DNA of 64,000 nucleotides from Burkholderiales bacterium (GCA_024235755.1 JACKLV010000003.1:1-64000); one strand, 5' to 3'. Numbered from the stretch's first letter, positions 27,293-37,741 are shown. Made by a program: numbers and translations. Notes: generated by a model from the letters alone, not told the origin.

Positions 27293-28624
27293 TCAACCAA
27301 CCAACCCGGTTTTAGTATTTTTATAAATTGCCTGGCACTTCTCAAACCGTTTGGCAATCTCCTCTGCATCCGAAGAATTCCGGAAATGTTCTTTTGACGA
27401 TTTTATGATCAATTCCGCGTGGTTAAATAACGCATCAGAATACTGAGATTTCCTGGAAACCTGCAGAATTCTTGAAATCGTCTCGAGCAAATGAATCATG
27501 ACCATTTCATTGGTCGTAACATTTTGTCTTAACGGGTGAAACATCGTATCGACCGCATCCGTAAAGCAGAATCCGCGTTTTTTTACGCGCACCACACCAT
27601 TCGAGTCTTCCAGATACTCTGGGGGGAAATTTTTATTTGCCATACGGCCCAGTGATGCGCTGAGCCAGTCAATACAGGCAATCGCTGTCAGAGAATCGTT
27701 AATGCCGGGTGACAGTGCGCGCAACGCAATTTGTAGTAATTGCATAATCGCAAACTCAATGTCACTGAATGGCGTTCTTTTCCGCCCAAGCGATATACAT
27801 AATCTGAGTTTGTCATTACAAGCTTCACTGATTTCCTCGTCATAATATATCCGTAAAATCGGCGAGTGTTCTATAACAAAATCGCCCGGTCGCAGCAATA
27901 ATTCAAGGTGCTGATTCTCACTTTCCGCAATTTTGTTGAGTTTGTCTACATCGACGAACTCCACGTAGCCACTCCCTGCGGCCAACACGGTTTCCGATGG
28001 CATTGCATGAACGGCAATATCCCATCTTTGTTTCAAAAAATCAGTCATGCATTGCTCATCCAGATCAAGCAAGGATTCTTCTATCGCCTCATTCAACTCC
28101 TCTCCGATCAAGGAAATGATCTGATCCGCTTGGATGGTAGTTGAAATATAGTGGATGAAATAAATCAGACCGATGATTGACAGCACTGTCAGCAACAGAT
28201 TAACGGCAACGGAGATAATAGGTATTTGCTGGGAAGATGTCGCATGTGTATCAATAAATGAAAGTAATGCCAGACCATACAGAAAACTTCCAACGAGCAA
28301 ACCCAACACTATTTTAGTTTTGGTATCACGCAAAAAGTTATACAGAATTTTTGATCCGAACTGGTTCGCCGCCAGCGTCAGTGCAACAACCGAAATCGAA
28401 AAAACGACACCAGTCACCGAGATAATCGCACTAGCCGTGACCGCAAGCAACTGTCGAGTCCCTGAAGTGCCAATCTGCAGCACGTCTGCCCCTGGCCAGT
28501 TATGCACATCTACATACCGGTCAAGACTTAAAAGCCCGATCGCCGTCATAACGAGTCCCGTGGCTATGATTGCCGGTACAAACCAGATCGTTATCAGCAG
28601 TTTTTCCCAAAATAATTTAAGCAT
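27293..28624 (-). CDS. DUF2254 membrane protein
   Basis: A 443-residue membrane protein with four N-terminal helices (about 10-160; IWFVPAIIATGLVMTAIGLL near the start) and a large soluble C-terminal half. GVVFSISVVALTLAANQFGS, and later FAIMQLLQIALRALSPGINDSLTA, are the DUF2254 hallmarks. Function unknown; possibly a transporter or channel. The stop lies 22 bp before the BON-MscS start, so the two probably form an operon. Confidence 0.9.
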   Translation of the reverse strand: MLKLFWEKLLITIWFVPAIIATGLVMTAIGLLSLDRYVDVHNWPGADVLQIGTSGTRQLLAVTASAIISVTGVVFSISVVALTLAANQFGSKILYNFLRDTKTKIVLGLLVGSFLYGLALLSFIDTHATSSQQIPIISVAVNLLLTVLSIIGLIYFIHYISTTIQADQIISLIGEELNEAIEESLLDLDEQCMTDFLKQRWDIAVHAMPSETVLAAGSGYVEFVDVDKLNKIAESENQHLELLLRPGDFVIEHSPILRIYYDEEISEACNDKLRLCISLGRKRTPFSDIEFAIMQLLQIALRALSPGINDSLTAIACIDWLSASLGRMANKNFPPEYLEDSNGVVRVKKRGFCFTDAVDTMFHPLRQNVTTNEMVMIHLLETISRILQVSRKSQYSDALFNHAELIIKSSKEHFRNSSDAEEIAKRFEKCQAIYKNTKTGLVG

Positions 28625-28720
28625 CGTTATTATTTGTTTGCCTGATCCTGTTTCATAAATATGGTTCTGTCACAAGACCGAATGCAGTCTAATGAACTCA
28701 CAAATTCTGTCCAAAACAGT

Positions 28721-28771
28721 CGTTCAACCAAAAAACCCTCGCCAACCAGGCGAGGGTTTTTTGGTTGAACG
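28721..28771. terminator. Long perfect hairpin terminator
   Basis: CGTTCAACCAAAAAACCCTC continues to a perfect 23-bp stem around a 5-base loop. The GC core (CCCTCGCC / GGCGAGGG) is flanked by A-run and T-run, so it can terminate in both directions. It ends the gene at 28837 and shields the DUF2254 operon. Confidence 0.9.
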
Positions 28772-28836
28772 AAATACTGCATTGCATAAAACATATGCGC
28801 GTCAACTCTTCTGAAAATTGCAATAATACTGCAAGA

Positions 28837-29241
28837 TTAAAATATTTTGGTTAAACCTAAAGTGGTACCAGCGGGAATATCACAATTATCGCTGTCATTT
28901 GACGGGTCGTTATCGTTATCGGTGCAGGATATAAGTACGACCGTACCTGTTGAATTATCACCATTGAAAGTGATATCAATAACCAGATCGACGGTACCAA
29001 AAATGGAACTCAAACGAACGATGTTACCATTGCGCGTTCCGCGAACCGCCTCCCAGGTCGAATCAGACGGAGATGGTTCCAAGACAACTGCGATAATCAC
29101 GCCATTATTTTCATGGATTGAGGCATAACCGGTTAAAATGCCATTGAAATTAAATGCATAAATTCCGTCAAAAGGCCCGGCGGCATGTGCTGTACTTGTG
29201 GTAAAAAAAAGCAGAGCGAGTGCTGTCATGATCCGTTTCAT
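28837..29241 (-). CDS. Hypothetical secreted protein, 134 aa
   Basis: A signal peptide (MKRIMTALALLFFTTSTAHA) and a mature beta-rich domain of about 114 residues (GPFDGIYAFNFNGILTGYAS) ending with an Asp/Asn-rich stretch (CTDNDNDPSNDSDNCD) that could bind calcium, and two Cys that could pair. AGGAGG lies correctly before ATG 29241; the longer upstream start is less likely. I do not recognise the family. Confidence 0.7.
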   Translation of the reverse strand: MKRIMTALALLFFTTSTAHAAGPFDGIYAFNFNGILTGYASIHENNGVIIAVVLEPSPSDSTWEAVRGTRNGNIVRLSSIFGTVDLVIDITFNGDNSTGTVVLISCTDNDNDPSNDSDNCDIPAGTTLGLTKIF

Positions 29242-29307
29242 TATATTTCCTCCTTTCTCAACAGAGACATATCGAAATCGTAACATATTTGATCTGTCGC
29301 ATGGTCA

Positions 29308-29353
29308 GTACTGCCATCCAAATAATATTGCGGGGTTCAGTGCGCTTGCCAGT
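29308..29353 (+). repeat. Dispersed repeat, diverged copy
   Basis: GTACTGCCATCC.. followed by ATATTGCGGGGTTCAGTGCG and CTTGCCAGT aligns with 50409-50454 at roughly 80% identity, with an exact 15-base core (GGGTTCAGTGCGCTTG minus one). It lies upstream of the secreted-protein gene. A right-hand inverted arm is not clear. Confidence 0.6.
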
Positions 29354-29454
29354 ATTTATAGATGGGGTATTTTAGGGATGTTAACAATTGAACTACGCAG
29401 AAAAACATGAGGCAAACTCTGTTTAGACCTGTTGCAGAAACGGTCCTAAACCGC

Positions 29455-30303
29455 CTACGACAATTCTATCCAGACAGGTTGATGATCGGATGCCTGCGTT
29501 TCGGCATCCGTGTGATAGGATTTAAGACGATTTTTCAAACCATTTGTAATGAAAATGTAGTCGAAACATTCTGGCCGGTCAACGAAATCCACAGGGTGAA
29601 TACCGACGGTCGGTGCATGCGGCACTCCGGGATAAAGTAATGTGCGCGTATCGTAAAATGCCGGAATACCGCTTTCAAATGAGGCCAGTAGTTGCAACCG
29701 TTCATTTGCAGACGCTGGAAAATTCATATCGCCGCACAAAATCGCTTCAGCGGGCCGCGGACAACCATCAAAAGGACCATTTTGCTCAGCCGATTTTGGC
29801 ACACGGCTTATCGAAGCATGCGCTTCCACGTGCAGGCGACGGATCGCCTCGATCTGAACCTCGCGTTGACGCTGTGAATAATATTCAAGATGTGTCGTCA
29901 GCACACGGACAGGCCCAAAAGCCGTGGTAACAACGATTTCTATCAGTGTTCGCTGCATGCTGGGTGTTTCCGGTTCAACCACCCAAGGTAGCAAATGTCG
30001 CCAGATCTGGCCCACCGGCAGGCGACAAAAGATTGCATTGCCAAACAAGCTGCGATTGCCATGTCCATCCGGGACATCGGTTGCCGGACTATAAATTGCA
30101 GTATAATCCTGCAAACCGGCTGACAGTAACTCAAGCTGATTTTCACCCTCACTGCCAGGCAATCCAGGGAAATTGACAGCCACCTCCTGCAGACAGATGA
30201 CATCAAACTGATCCAGCTGACGAATGGTCTTCAGGATACGTTGCGGATCGACCCTGCCATCCATACCGCGACCCCACTGAATATTCCAGCTCAACAGCTT
30301 CAT
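29455..30303 (-). CDS. EEP-family hydrolase
   Basis: A 282-residue cytosolic endonuclease/exonuclease/phosphatase protein. Motifs are MKLLSWNIQWGRG, VICLQEVAVN (metal Glu), ILCGDMNFPAS (Asp-x-Asn) and ASDHQPVWIEL (Asp-His). Homologues may hydrolyse phosphodiesters in lipids, DNA or small molecules. It lacks the membrane anchor of the EEP protein at 24771. It lies 58 bp downstream of the PfkB kinase gene on the same strand and may share its transcript. Confidence 0.88.
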   Translation of the reverse strand: MKLLSWNIQWGRGMDGRVDPQRILKTIRQLDQFDVICLQEVAVNFPGLPGSEGENQLELLSAGLQDYTAIYSPATDVPDGHGNRSLFGNAIFCRLPVGQIWRHLLPWVVEPETPSMQRTLIEIVVTTAFGPVRVLTTHLEYYSQRQREVQIEAIRRLHVEAHASISRVPKSAEQNGPFDGCPRPAEAILCGDMNFPASANERLQLLASFESGIPAFYDTRTLLYPGVPHAPTVGIHPVDFVDRPECFDYIFITNGLKNRLKSYHTDAETQASDHQPVWIELS

Positions 30304-30361
30304 ATCCGTCCCGTTTATGCGTTATGCCAACCTCAAAACAGATTGACCATCAAACCGGCGC

Positions 30362-31297
30362 TTAAAAAATCCGGCTTGAGAAATTTTCGTAATAATATTG
30401 ATCGATTTCATCACGCGTAAAATGATGATTCTGTCCACCACGCTGCGCAATTTTTAACGCGCCCATCAGCGATCCGAGCTGTCCCGACGTTGGCCAGTCC
30501 ATGTCATTGACAATACCGTAAAGCAGGCCGGCGCGATAGGCATCGCCACAGCCGGTAGGATCGACAATTTCAGCTGGTTTAACGCAAGGAATCCGGATTT
30601 CCTTGCCGTTGGCATAGATGATTGAACCTTCGGCGCCAAGTGTAACGATCAATGCTTTGACTCTATCTGCTATTGCCGTCATGGTAAGTCCGGTACGTTC
30701 CTGCAATAATTGGCCCTCATAGTCGTTGACAGCGACATAGTCGGCTTTATTGATAAAGTCAGTCAGTTCGTTCCCGTTATACATAGGCAGTCCCTGACCC
30801 GGGTCAAAGATAAACGGAACACCCGCCGCATGAAATTCCTGCGCATGCAACAGCATGCCATCACGCCCATCCGGCGCAATAATACCAAGTTTGACTTGCG
30901 AGGCATCGTTCACTGAATTCAAATGAGAGAAATTCATTGCACCCGGATGAAATGCCGTAATTTGATTGTCATCCAGATCAGTAGTGATAAATGCCTGCGC
31001 AGTAAAGGTGTCCTTGACATGTAAAATGCACGACTGATCAAGGCTCAGCGTTTCAAACCGTTCCATGTAAGGTTGAATATCATCGCCCACAGTTGCCATC
31101 ATAATGGGCTCTCCACCGAGCATTTTCAGGTTATAGGCAATATTACCGGCACACCCTCCGAATTCTCGGCGCATCTCCGGCACTAGAAAGGCAACATTTA
31201 AAACATGAATTTTTTCGGGCAGGATATGGTTTTTGAAATGGTCTGGAAAAACCATAATATTGTCGTAGGCGATTGAGCCGCAGATCAGTGTTCGCAT
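30362..31297 (-). CDS. PfkB-family carbohydrate or nucleoside kinase
   Basis: A 311-residue ribokinase-fold kinase. The N-terminal MRTLICGSIAYDNIMVF and the Gly-Gly motif FGGCAGNIAYNLKMLGG are typical. The anion hole and catalytic Asp lie in VDPTGCGDAYRAGLLYGI. The sequence resembles adenosine kinase-like members of the family, but the substrate cannot be fixed by eye. Confidence 0.88.
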   Translation of the reverse strand: MRTLICGSIAYDNIMVFPDHFKNHILPEKIHVLNVAFLVPEMRREFGGCAGNIAYNLKMLGGEPIMMATVGDDIQPYMERFETLSLDQSCILHVKDTFTAQAFITTDLDDNQITAFHPGAMNFSHLNSVNDASQVKLGIIAPDGRDGMLLHAQEFHAAGVPFIFDPGQGLPMYNGNELTDFINKADYVAVNDYEGQLLQERTGLTMTAIADRVKALIVTLGAEGSIIYANGKEIRIPCVKPAEIVDPTGCGDAYRAGLLYGIVNDMDWPTSGQLGSLMGALKIAQRGGQNHHFTRDEIDQYYYENFSSRIF

Positions 31298-31395
31298 AGC
31301 GTAGAATTTTATAGGATTATTAAAGAGATATTCGATTAGAACATCAGAGAAATCAGTTTAACAGCTGTCTGACACTGCTATGAGGTTGATGATAC

Positions 31396-31421
31396 CCTTT
31401 TGTCTATTGAATAACAAAAGG
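31396..31421 (-). terminator. Weak hairpin after gcvPB
   Basis: CCTTTTGT and ACAAAAGG form an 8-bp stem with a 10-base loop, 73 bp after the gcvPB stop. The stem is AT-rich, so support is modest. Confidence 0.3.
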
Positions 31422-31494
31422 AGATCACCAACGATTGATTATTTAATACTCGGATACCACAGCAGTCCGAAATTAAATTCGGACAAATACCGAC

Positions 31495-32946
31495 TTAAGC
31501 GTCCGGCTTCCAGCGCAGATCGAGTTCACGCGCCGCCTTGACGTCGTCTAATTTGCGTAGCGGCATAGAATGCGGTGCATTCTTAACCATATCCGGCTGC
31601 TCCTGAATCTCGGTAAGAATTTCTTTCATTGCGGTTACAAATGCATCCAAGGTCTGTTTGGATTCGGTTTCTGCCGGTTCAATCAGTAGGCATTCAGGAA
31701 CCAAAATCGGAAAATACGTTGTTGGCGCATGAAAACCTTTATCCAACAATCGTTTGGCAAGATTCATCGCTGTAACGCCTGTTTTTTCTTTGGTGTCTTT
31801 TAAGGTAACGATGAACTCATGACTGGCGCGTCGTGTCGGATAGGCAATCTCGAAACCTGCTTTCTTTAACTCCGCCATCAAATAGTTGGCATTCAGCGTA
31901 GCAAATTCAGCAACCCGGTGCATGCCGTCTCTACCCAGCAGACGCACATATACGTAAGCACGCAGCAATACCCCGGCATTACCCATATGCGCGGACAGAC
32001 GGCCGATAGACTGTGGACACTCCTTCTCGGCCACCCAACTGTATGTTTCATTTTCCAACTTTACAAAAGGCACCGGTAAAAATGGCAATAGCCGTTTGGC
32101 TACGCCAACCGGCGCCGAGCCGGGTCCACCGCCACCGTGTGGCGTGGAAAAGGTCTTATGCAGGTTAATATGAATGACATCAAATCCCATATCGCCCGGT
32201 TTGACCTTGCCCAGCACTGCATTCAGATTTGCGCCATCATAGTAGAGTAATCCACCGGCTTCATGAACGATACGGCTCATTTCTGTAACGTTTTCCTCGA
32301 AAACGCCCAAGGTGGAAGGATTGGTCAGCATCAACCCGGCTGTTTGCGGACCGACTGCCGCTTTTAAGGCATTGAGATCAACGTTGCCTTCCTTGTCAGT
32401 GGCAATTTCTACCACTTTAAATCCGCACATAACAGCTGTTGCCGGATTAGTCCCATGCGCTGCATCTGGCACAATAATTTCCGTGCGTTCATAATCACCG
32501 CGCGATTCATGGTAGGCACGGATCATCATGACACCGATTAACTCACCCTGTGCGCCAGCCATCGGCGCCAGACTGATACCGGCCATGCCGGTTACGTCTT
32601 TCAGGATTTCCTGTAAATCATACATACAGGCAAGAAAACCCTGACCCGTGTCTTCCGGTGCAAGCGGATGCCTGCTCAAAAATTGCGGCAGCATGGCCAA
32701 TGCATTGCAGGCACGCGGATTGTACTTCATGGTGCATGATCCGAGTGGATAAAACTCGGTGTCGATTGAGAAATTTTTTTGCGACAATCGCGTATAGTGA
32801 CGCACTGTATCCATCTCGGACACTTCTGGCAACAAAGGTTGTTTTTTGCGCAAAAGCTGTTTGGGAATACCGTCTGTACTTGCAGTTGTTGTCGGCGCTT
32901 GCGAATAATTCCGACGCCCGTGGCGCGCATGTTCAAATATCAGCAT
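31495..32946 (-). CDS. gcvPB: Glycine decarboxylase P-protein, subunit 2
   Basis: A 483-residue half of the two-part PLP-dependent P-protein, which decarboxylates glycine and passes the aminomethyl group to GcvH. The PLP-lysine motif [18 protein letters not shown] is intact, and [15 protein letters not shown] and AAHGTNPA are conserved. It is the last gene of the riboswitch-led operon, separated from gcvPA by tpx. Confidence 0.97.
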   Translation of the reverse strand: MLIFEHARHGRRNYSQAPTTTASTDGIPKQLLRKKQPLLPEVSEMDTVRHYTRLSQKNFSIDTEFYPLGSCTMKYNPRACNALAMLPQFLSRHPLAPEDTGQGFLACMYDLQEILKDVTGMAGISLAPMAGAQGELIGVMMIRAYHESRGDYERTEIIVPDAAHGTNPATAVMCGFKVVEIATDKEGNVDLNALKAAVGPQTAGLMLTNPSTLGVFEENVTEMSRIVHEAGGLLYYDGANLNAVLGKVKPGDMGFDVIHINLHKTFSTPHGGGGPGSAPVGVAKRLLPFLPVPFVKLENETYSWVAEKECPQSIGRLSAHMGNAGVLLRAYVYVRLLGRDGMHRVAEFATLNANYLMAELKKAGFEIAYPTRRASHEFIVTLKDTKEKTGVTAMNLAKRLLDKGFHAPTTYFPILVPECLLIEPAETESKQTLDAFVTAMKEILTEIQEQPDMVKNAPHSMPLRKLDDVKAARELDLRWKPDA

Positions 32947-32968
32947 TTTAGATATCAGCGTGTAAAAG

Positions 32969-33463
32969 TTATTTCAATGCAGCTAATGCCGCATCATAAT
33001 TAGGTTCATCAGCAATTTCCGGAACGAGCTCGGCATGAACAACCGTATTCGATTCATCGAGCACAATGACAGCTCTTGCAGTGATTCCCGCAAACGGCCC
33101 CTCTGCGATGGCCACGCCATAGTCTTTCATGAAGTTTGCACCGCGCATGGTTGACAGTGTAACCACTTTATCTAAATTCTCAGTATCGCAGAAGCGGCTC
33201 ATGGCAAAAGGCAAATCAGCAGCAATAATAAGCACGGCTGTGTTTTCCATATTGCTGGCTTGCTCGTTAAATTTGCGCGTAGAGAGCGCACAAACAGGTG
33301 TATCCAGACTTGGAACTATGTTCAGCACTTTTTTCTTGCCAGCAAAATTATCGAGCGTGACATCTTCCAGATCCCGGTTAACCAGGGAAAAAGCCGGCGC
33401 CTTCTGACCGACTGTTGGAAAAGTGCCTTCAATACGAATTGGATTACCTAAATGGGTGACCAT
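32969..33463 (-). CDS. tpx: Thiol peroxidase (Tpx)
   Basis: A 164-residue atypical 2-Cys peroxiredoxin reducing hydroperoxides with thioredoxin. The peroxidatic Cys is in [15 protein letters not shown] and the resolving Cys in [10 protein letters not shown], both normal. AAGGAAA precedes ATG 33463. The gene lies between gcvPA and gcvPB on the same strand with gaps of 84 and 22 bp, so it is expected to be transcribed with the glycine cleavage genes and controlled by the same riboswitch. Confidence 0.96.
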   Translation of the reverse strand: MVTHLGNPIRIEGTFPTVGQKAPAFSLVNRDLEDVTLDNFAGKKKVLNIVPSLDTPVCALSTRKFNEQASNMENTAVLIIAADLPFAMSRFCDTENLDKVVTLSTMRGANFMKDYGVAIAEGPFAGITARAVIVLDESNTVVHAELVPEIADEPNYDAALAALK

Positions 33464-33547
33464 AATATTTCCTTCATTTTAAACGGTTTATGATATAACT
33501 GTATCGGATTCTCAGCGCAAGCGCGATATACACATCCGCCTATCCGG

Positions 33548-34900
33548 CTATTTAAGCGCTTGTTCAAATTGAGTAACGTAGTTTTGAATATCTACCTCGG
33601 TTTTTGTCTCTGTTGCACATACCAGCAATGTATTCTCCATTTCAGGATAAAACACCTGCAGATTCAAACCGGCTAAAATACCTCTAGCTCTCATTTTAGC
33701 CAGAACGTCATCGACCGGTTTTTGCAATTTCAAAACCGCCTCATGGAAAAACGGGCTACTGAATGCACTCTCAACACCGGGAATTTTTTCAAGCCTCTGT
33801 ATCAAATCCGTCGTGTTGGCATGTGAATGTTCTGCGACACGGCGCAGACCATCCGGACCAAGCAAAGACATATAAATAGTCGCAGCGGTAACCATTAAAC
33901 CTTGGTTGGTACAAATATTCGAGGTAGCCTTGGATCTGCGGATATGCTGCTCACGAGCCTGTAGCGTCAAGACAAAACCTTGTTTGCCATCCAGATCGTT
34001 GGTGCGGCCGATGATCCTGCCTGGAATCTGGCGTATCAAGCTGTTCTTGCACGCCATGAAACCAAAATACGGGCCGCCGCTGGATAAGGGGATACCCAAA
34101 GGCTGTCCTTCACCCACAGCGATATCAGCACCTTGACTGCCCCATTCTCCGGGTGGCGTTAATAAGGCCAGGGAAACCGGATTGACTACACCGATAGCCA
34201 GTGCTTTTTTACTGTGTGCCCAATCGGTAAGTTCATTGACCTGTTCCAACACACCAAAAAAATTGGGCTGAGGAATAACCAGTGCAGCAAACTCCTCATT
34301 CTCAAATTTTTCCAGCGATTCCGGTAAAACGCGTCCGGCTTCTGTGCAGAACGGCAATTCCACGATATCAATTTTTTGGTTACCGACTATGGCATGCACC
34401 ACTTTCTTATAGACCGGATGCACAGTTTGCGGCATCAGAATACGGCGGGATGATCTATGTGAACGCACAGCCATTAACACTGCTTCAGCCAACGCGGTAG
34501 CGCCATCATACAAACTGGCATTGGAAACATCCATACCGGTCAACGAAGCCATCATCGTTTGATATTCATACAATAACTGCAACGTTCCCTGACTGGCTTC
34601 CGCCTGATAAGGTGTATATGAAGAATAAAATTCACCGCGAGTTGTAATTTGCCAGACAGCAGCAGGTATATGATGCTCATAAGCGCCCGCGCCGATAAAA
34701 TTCTGATAAAAACCATCCTGATTGGCGCGTTCCATCATCAACCGGGTGATTTCCATTTCGCTTAATCCGGGTGGAACTTTGTTTAATCGGCCACTTTTCA
34801 GGTCATCCGGTATTTCATCAAAAAGTGTTTCAATAGAATCTGCGCCAATGCTTGCTAACATTTCAGCAATGTCATCTTGTGTATGTGGAATAAACGGCAT
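33548..34900 (-). CDS. gcvPA: Glycine decarboxylase P-protein, subunit 1
   Basis: A 450-residue N-terminal-half subunit that pairs with Gcv[22 protein letters not shown] at the start is typical, followed by [33 protein letters not shown] and [17 protein letters not shown]. The active-site lysine is on the partner subunit. Gene order gcvT-gcvH-gcvPA-(tpx)-gcvPB. Confidence 0.97.
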   Translation of the reverse strand: MPFIPHTQDDIAEMLASIGADSIETLFDEIPDDLKSGRLNKVPPGLSEMEITRLMMERANQDGFYQNFIGAGAYEHHIPAAVWQITTRGEFYSSYTPYQAEASQGTLQLLYEYQTMMASLTGMDVSNASLYDGATALAEAVLMAVRSHRSSRRILMPQTVHPVYKKVVHAIVGNQKIDIVELPFCTEAGRVLPESLEKFENEEFAALVIPQPNFFGVLEQVNELTDWAHSKKALAIGVVNPVSLALLTPPGEWGSQGADIAVGEGQPLGIPLSSGGPYFGFMACKNSLIRQIPGRIIGRTNDLDGKQGFVLTLQAREQHIRRSKATSNICTNQGLMVTAATIYMSLLGPDGLRRVAEHSHANTTDLIQRLEKIPGVESAFSSPFFHEAVLKLQKPVDDVLAKMRARGILAGLNLQVFYPEMENTLLVCATETKTEVDIQNYVTQFEQALK

Positions 34901-34972
34901 GGTAAGTTACGAATAAATCTCTTAATAAGTATGAATGGAGGAGCAATACTGTAAATACTATAAACGTCCAGG

Positions 34973-35362
34973 CTAATGCTCTTCGCTGTCCAGCAAAGCT
35001 TGATACCCGGTTGCATCAAGTAATCCTTCTACTTCCGCAGGATTGCTGGGCTTTAATTTAAAAAGCCAGGAACCAAAGGCATCCTGATTGATATTTTCGG
35101 GGTTGTCGACAAGGGCTGAGTTCACTTCAACTACTTCGCCCGAAACCGGTGAATAAACATCAGCCGCTGCTTTAACGGATTCAGCCACAGCGCATTCTTG
35201 TTTTTGCGTGAATGTATCACCGACCTGAGGCAACTCGACAAAAACCATGTCCCCCAGCAACTCTTGAGCATGATCGGTAATACCGACACTGACGTTCCCG
35301 TCCGCTTCAGTTTTGACCCATTCATGTGACTTAGTGTATTTCAAATCTGTTGGAATACTCAT
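34973..35362 (-). CDS. gcvH: Glycine cleavage H protein
   Basis: A 129-residue lipoyl carrier shuttling the aminomethyl intermediate between P-, T- and L-proteins. The lipoylated Lys is in [20 protein letters not shown]. The N-terminus [11 protein letters not shown] is typical. No L-protein gene is in the window; dihydrolipoamide dehydrogenase must be encoded elsewhere. Confidence 0.97.
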   Translation of the reverse strand: MSIPTDLKYTKSHEWVKTEADGNVSVGITDHAQELLGDMVFVELPQVGDTFTQKQECAVAESVKAAADVYSPVSGEVVEVNSALVDNPENINQDAFGSWLFKLKPSNPAEVEGLLDATGYQALLDSEEH

Positions 35363-35402
35363 ATATTTACTCCGGAATTTATATTGATTGATGATCCCAA
35401 AT

Positions 35403-36494
35403 TTAAATCAGAACTTTCCCGTTCCGTACAAATGGGTATTTTACCACTTTGGCACGCAATTTCTTATCTCTGACCAACACATGTACTTCCTCATCCGGAG
35501 CAATTTCGATAGCAATACGGGCCAGGGCGATAGATTGATTGATGGTTGGTGAAAAACCGCCGCTGGTAATTTCTCCCTCGAATTCCCGTCCGTCATGTTG
35601 CGCTACAACTTTTTGATGATTTCTGAGAACACCGCGGTCCAGCAACACCAATCCGACCAGTTGTTGTGTAACTTTCGAATCAAGCAGCGCCTGCTTGCCG
35701 ATAAAATCTCGCTCACTTTTCAAATCAACCGTCCAGCCAAGCCCCGATTCCATCGGCAACGTCGTCTCATCCATATCCTGGCCATAGAGATTCATACCGG
35801 CTTCAAGACGCAGGGTATCACGCGCACCCAACCCTGCAGGTGCAACACCTGCATCATACAATGCTCTCCAAAATGCCGGGGATTCTTCGGCGGGCAACAT
35901 AATCTCAAAACCATCTTCACCAGTGTAGCCGGTACGCGCTATAAAGAAATGATTCAGCGTGGCTGATTGAAACAATTTCAACTCTTCCGTCGCCGCTTTT
36001 GCTTCCGGAATCACCTGCCATACCTTTGCGCGGGCATTCGGTCCCTGCACGGCGATCATGGCCAGATCACGACGCGATGTAATTTCTAGATCAGGCGCAA
36101 TGATATCCCGCTGTTTAATTATCCAGTCGACATCTTTGTCGGCCGTACCGGCGTTAACAACAATCCGGAACCAGGTTTCAGATAAAAAGTAGATAATGAG
36201 ATCATCGATGACACCGCCTTCTGGGGTCAACATGCAGGTATATAGCGCTTTTCCCGGAATGGTCAGCTTGTCAACATTATTGGCGACCAAATGCCGCAAG
36301 AAGTCACGTGTACTCTCGCCCTTTATATCGATGGGCAGCATATGCGAGACATCAAACATGCCTGCATCCTGACGGACTTTGTGATGTTCATCGAGCTGCG
36401 AACCATAGTGCAGCGGCATATCCCAGCCGCCAAAGTCCACCATTTTGGCATTCATTTCCCGATGCGTCTGATTGAGGGGTGTTTTTTTCAGCAC
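35403..36494 (-). CDS. gcvT: Glycine cleavage T protein (aminomethyltransferase)
   Basis: A 363-residue tetrahydrofolate-dependent aminomethyltransferase releasing ammonia and forming 5,10-methylene-[44 protein letters not shown] and [20 protein letters not shown] are family blocks. VSHML replaces the more usual VSHMG. It starts with GTG 36494, preceded by GGGAGAG. First gene of the operon, 64 bp after the riboswitch. Confidence 0.96.
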   Translation of the reverse strand: MLKKTPLNQTHREMNAKMVDFGGWDMPLHYGSQLDEHHKVRQDAGMFDVSHMLPIDIKGESTRDFLRHLVANNVDKLTIPGKALYTCMLTPEGGVIDDLIIYFLSETWFRIVVNAGTADKDVDWIIKQRDIIAPDLEITSRRDLAMIAVQGPNARAKVWQVIPEAKAATEELKLFQSATLNHFFIARTGYTGEDGFEIMLPAEESPAFWRALYDAGVAPAGLGARDTLRLEAGMNLYGQDMDETTLPMESGLGWTVDLKSERDFIGKQALLDSKVTQQLVGLVLLDRGVLRNHQKVVAQHDGREFEGEITSGGFSPTINQSIALARIAIEIAPDEEVHVLVRDKKLRAKVVKYPFVRNGKVLI

Positions 36495-36557
36495 GGACTA
36501 CTCTCCCGGTAATAAAAATAAGCCATCATACACATATGACGCACTTAAGAATTTTCA

Positions 36558-36762
36558 CCCCTCTGTCCTTTTACCTGAGAGATTTACGGATATTACACCG
36601 TGTGCCCCTTCGGTGGTCAGGACCAATTTCCTGACACTCTCCAGATCGCCTGTTTCAAGCGGTTCCCAGGGAGAAACTATGTCTGACCATGCCTGAGCGA
36701 TTCCGGGGAGTTACGCCTTCGGCGGCGCTCGCATCATATAATTCTCGAGCGCGCTCTCCTGC
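36558..36762 (-). promoter_or_regulatory. Tandem glycine riboswitch
   Basis: On the minus strand two successive aptamers are readable. Aptamer 1 begins CAGGAGAGCG and has GCCGAAGGCGTAACTC and AATCGCTCAGGCA. Aptamer 2 begins TCTGGAGAGTGTC and has ACCGAAGGGGCACACG, AATCTCTCAGGTAAAAGGAC and AGAGGGG. These are the conserved glycine-aptamer core strings (GGAGAG.., CCGAAGGNG, TCTCAGG..). It lies between the gcv promoter and gcvT, so it probably switches the operon on when glycine is abundant. Confidence 0.95.
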
Positions 36763-36789
36763 TTGAACATATATTTTGGCTGAGCACGA

Positions 36790-36819
36790 ACTATACCTCA
36801 GCAGAGACAGGTTAGACAA
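36790..36819 (-). promoter_or_regulatory. Promoter of the gcv operon
   Basis: TTGTCT (complement of 36814-36819) and TATAGT (complement of 36790-36795) lie 18 bp apart, with the predicted start about 20 bp before the riboswitch. Confidence 0.6.
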
Positions 36820-36870
36820 GACTTGCGAGATTTTTAATGCTTTTTTTAGTTTTGTGACAGATGATATGTT

Positions 36871-36898
36871 TTGAATTTAATTCATTGATTGATAGAAT
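36871..36898 (+). promoter_or_regulatory. Candidate promoter of SDR gene
   Basis: TTGAAT at 36871-36876 and TAGAAT at 36893-36898, 16 bp apart, point towards the SDR gene; the leader would be about 140 nt. Confidence 0.3.
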
Positions 36899-37042
36899 AA
36901 AAAAATCACTCGTTCTGTTGAAGGCGTATATGGATATGCTTGAGTCATAAATTGATTCGCTGAAAAGGCATTTTTAAGAATCAAACAACATAACAACAGT
37001 CTTATATTGCTTCACCATTAATTGATAGGAATCACAAATCGA

Positions 37043-37741
37043 ATGAAAACAGTTTTAATTACCGGAGCAAACCGGGGTATTGGTTTGGAGTTTGTGCGTC
37101 AATATGCGCATGACGGCTGGCGTGTTCATGCATGCGTGCGCAATCCGTCGACTTCGAACGATTTGAACCAATTGTCTGCAAAGCTTCCAGATACAATTGA
37201 GGTACATGCACTTGATGTGGATAATCACGCGCGAATTGAACAACTGTCGCATGCAATGTCAACTGAGAAAATTGATTTATTAATCAACAATGCAGGCGTT
37301 TATCCGGTAACCCACGGTGCCAGCTTTCATCAAATTGACTACGATGCCTGGGCTTATGCGTTTAGGATCAATACCATGGCGCCCTTAAAAATGGCAGACG
37401 CTTTTTATTCGCAGGTCGCAAAAAGTGAGTTAAAAAAAATCGTAACAGTCACCAGTAAAATGGGAAGTGTTGCCGATAACCGCGGCGGCGGCAGTTATGT
37501 CTATCGTTCGAGTAAATCGGCTGTCAATATCGTTATGAAAAGCCTGGCGATCGATCTAGAACCCAAGGGTATTATCGTGGGATTATTGCATCCTGGCTGG
37601 GTTAGGACGGATATGGGCGGCCCGAACGCATTAATCTCAACTGAAAAAAGTGTATCAGGCATGCGCCAGGTCATCGAAGAGCTTACCCATACAGACTCTG
37701 GAAAGTTTTTTGCCTTTGATGGCCAAATCATTCCATGGTAA
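37043..37741 (+). CDS. Short-chain dehydrogenase/reductase
   Basis: A 232-residue classical SDR. The NAD(P)-binding TGANRGIG lies at residues 8-15, the structural NNAG in LLINNAGVYPV, the catalytic Ser in VTVTSKMGSVA, and YVYRSSKSAVN holds the Tyr-x3-Lys pair. It resembles C-factor-like cytosolic SDRs; the substrate is unknown. I chose ATG 37043 because the TTG 21 bp upstream lacks a ribosome binding site and would precede the usual SDR N-terminus. Confidence 0.9.
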   Translation: MKTVLITGANRGIGLEFVRQYAHDGWRVHACVRNPSTSNDLNQLSAKLPDTIEVHALDVDNHARIEQLSHAMSTEKIDLLINNAGVYPVTHGASFHQIDYDAWAYAFRINTMAPLKMADAFYSQVAKSELKKIVTVTSKMGSVADNRGGGSYVYRSSKSAVNIVMKSLAIDLEPKGIIVGLLHPGWVRTDMGGPNALISTEKSVSGMRQVIEELTHTDSGKFFAFDGQIIPW

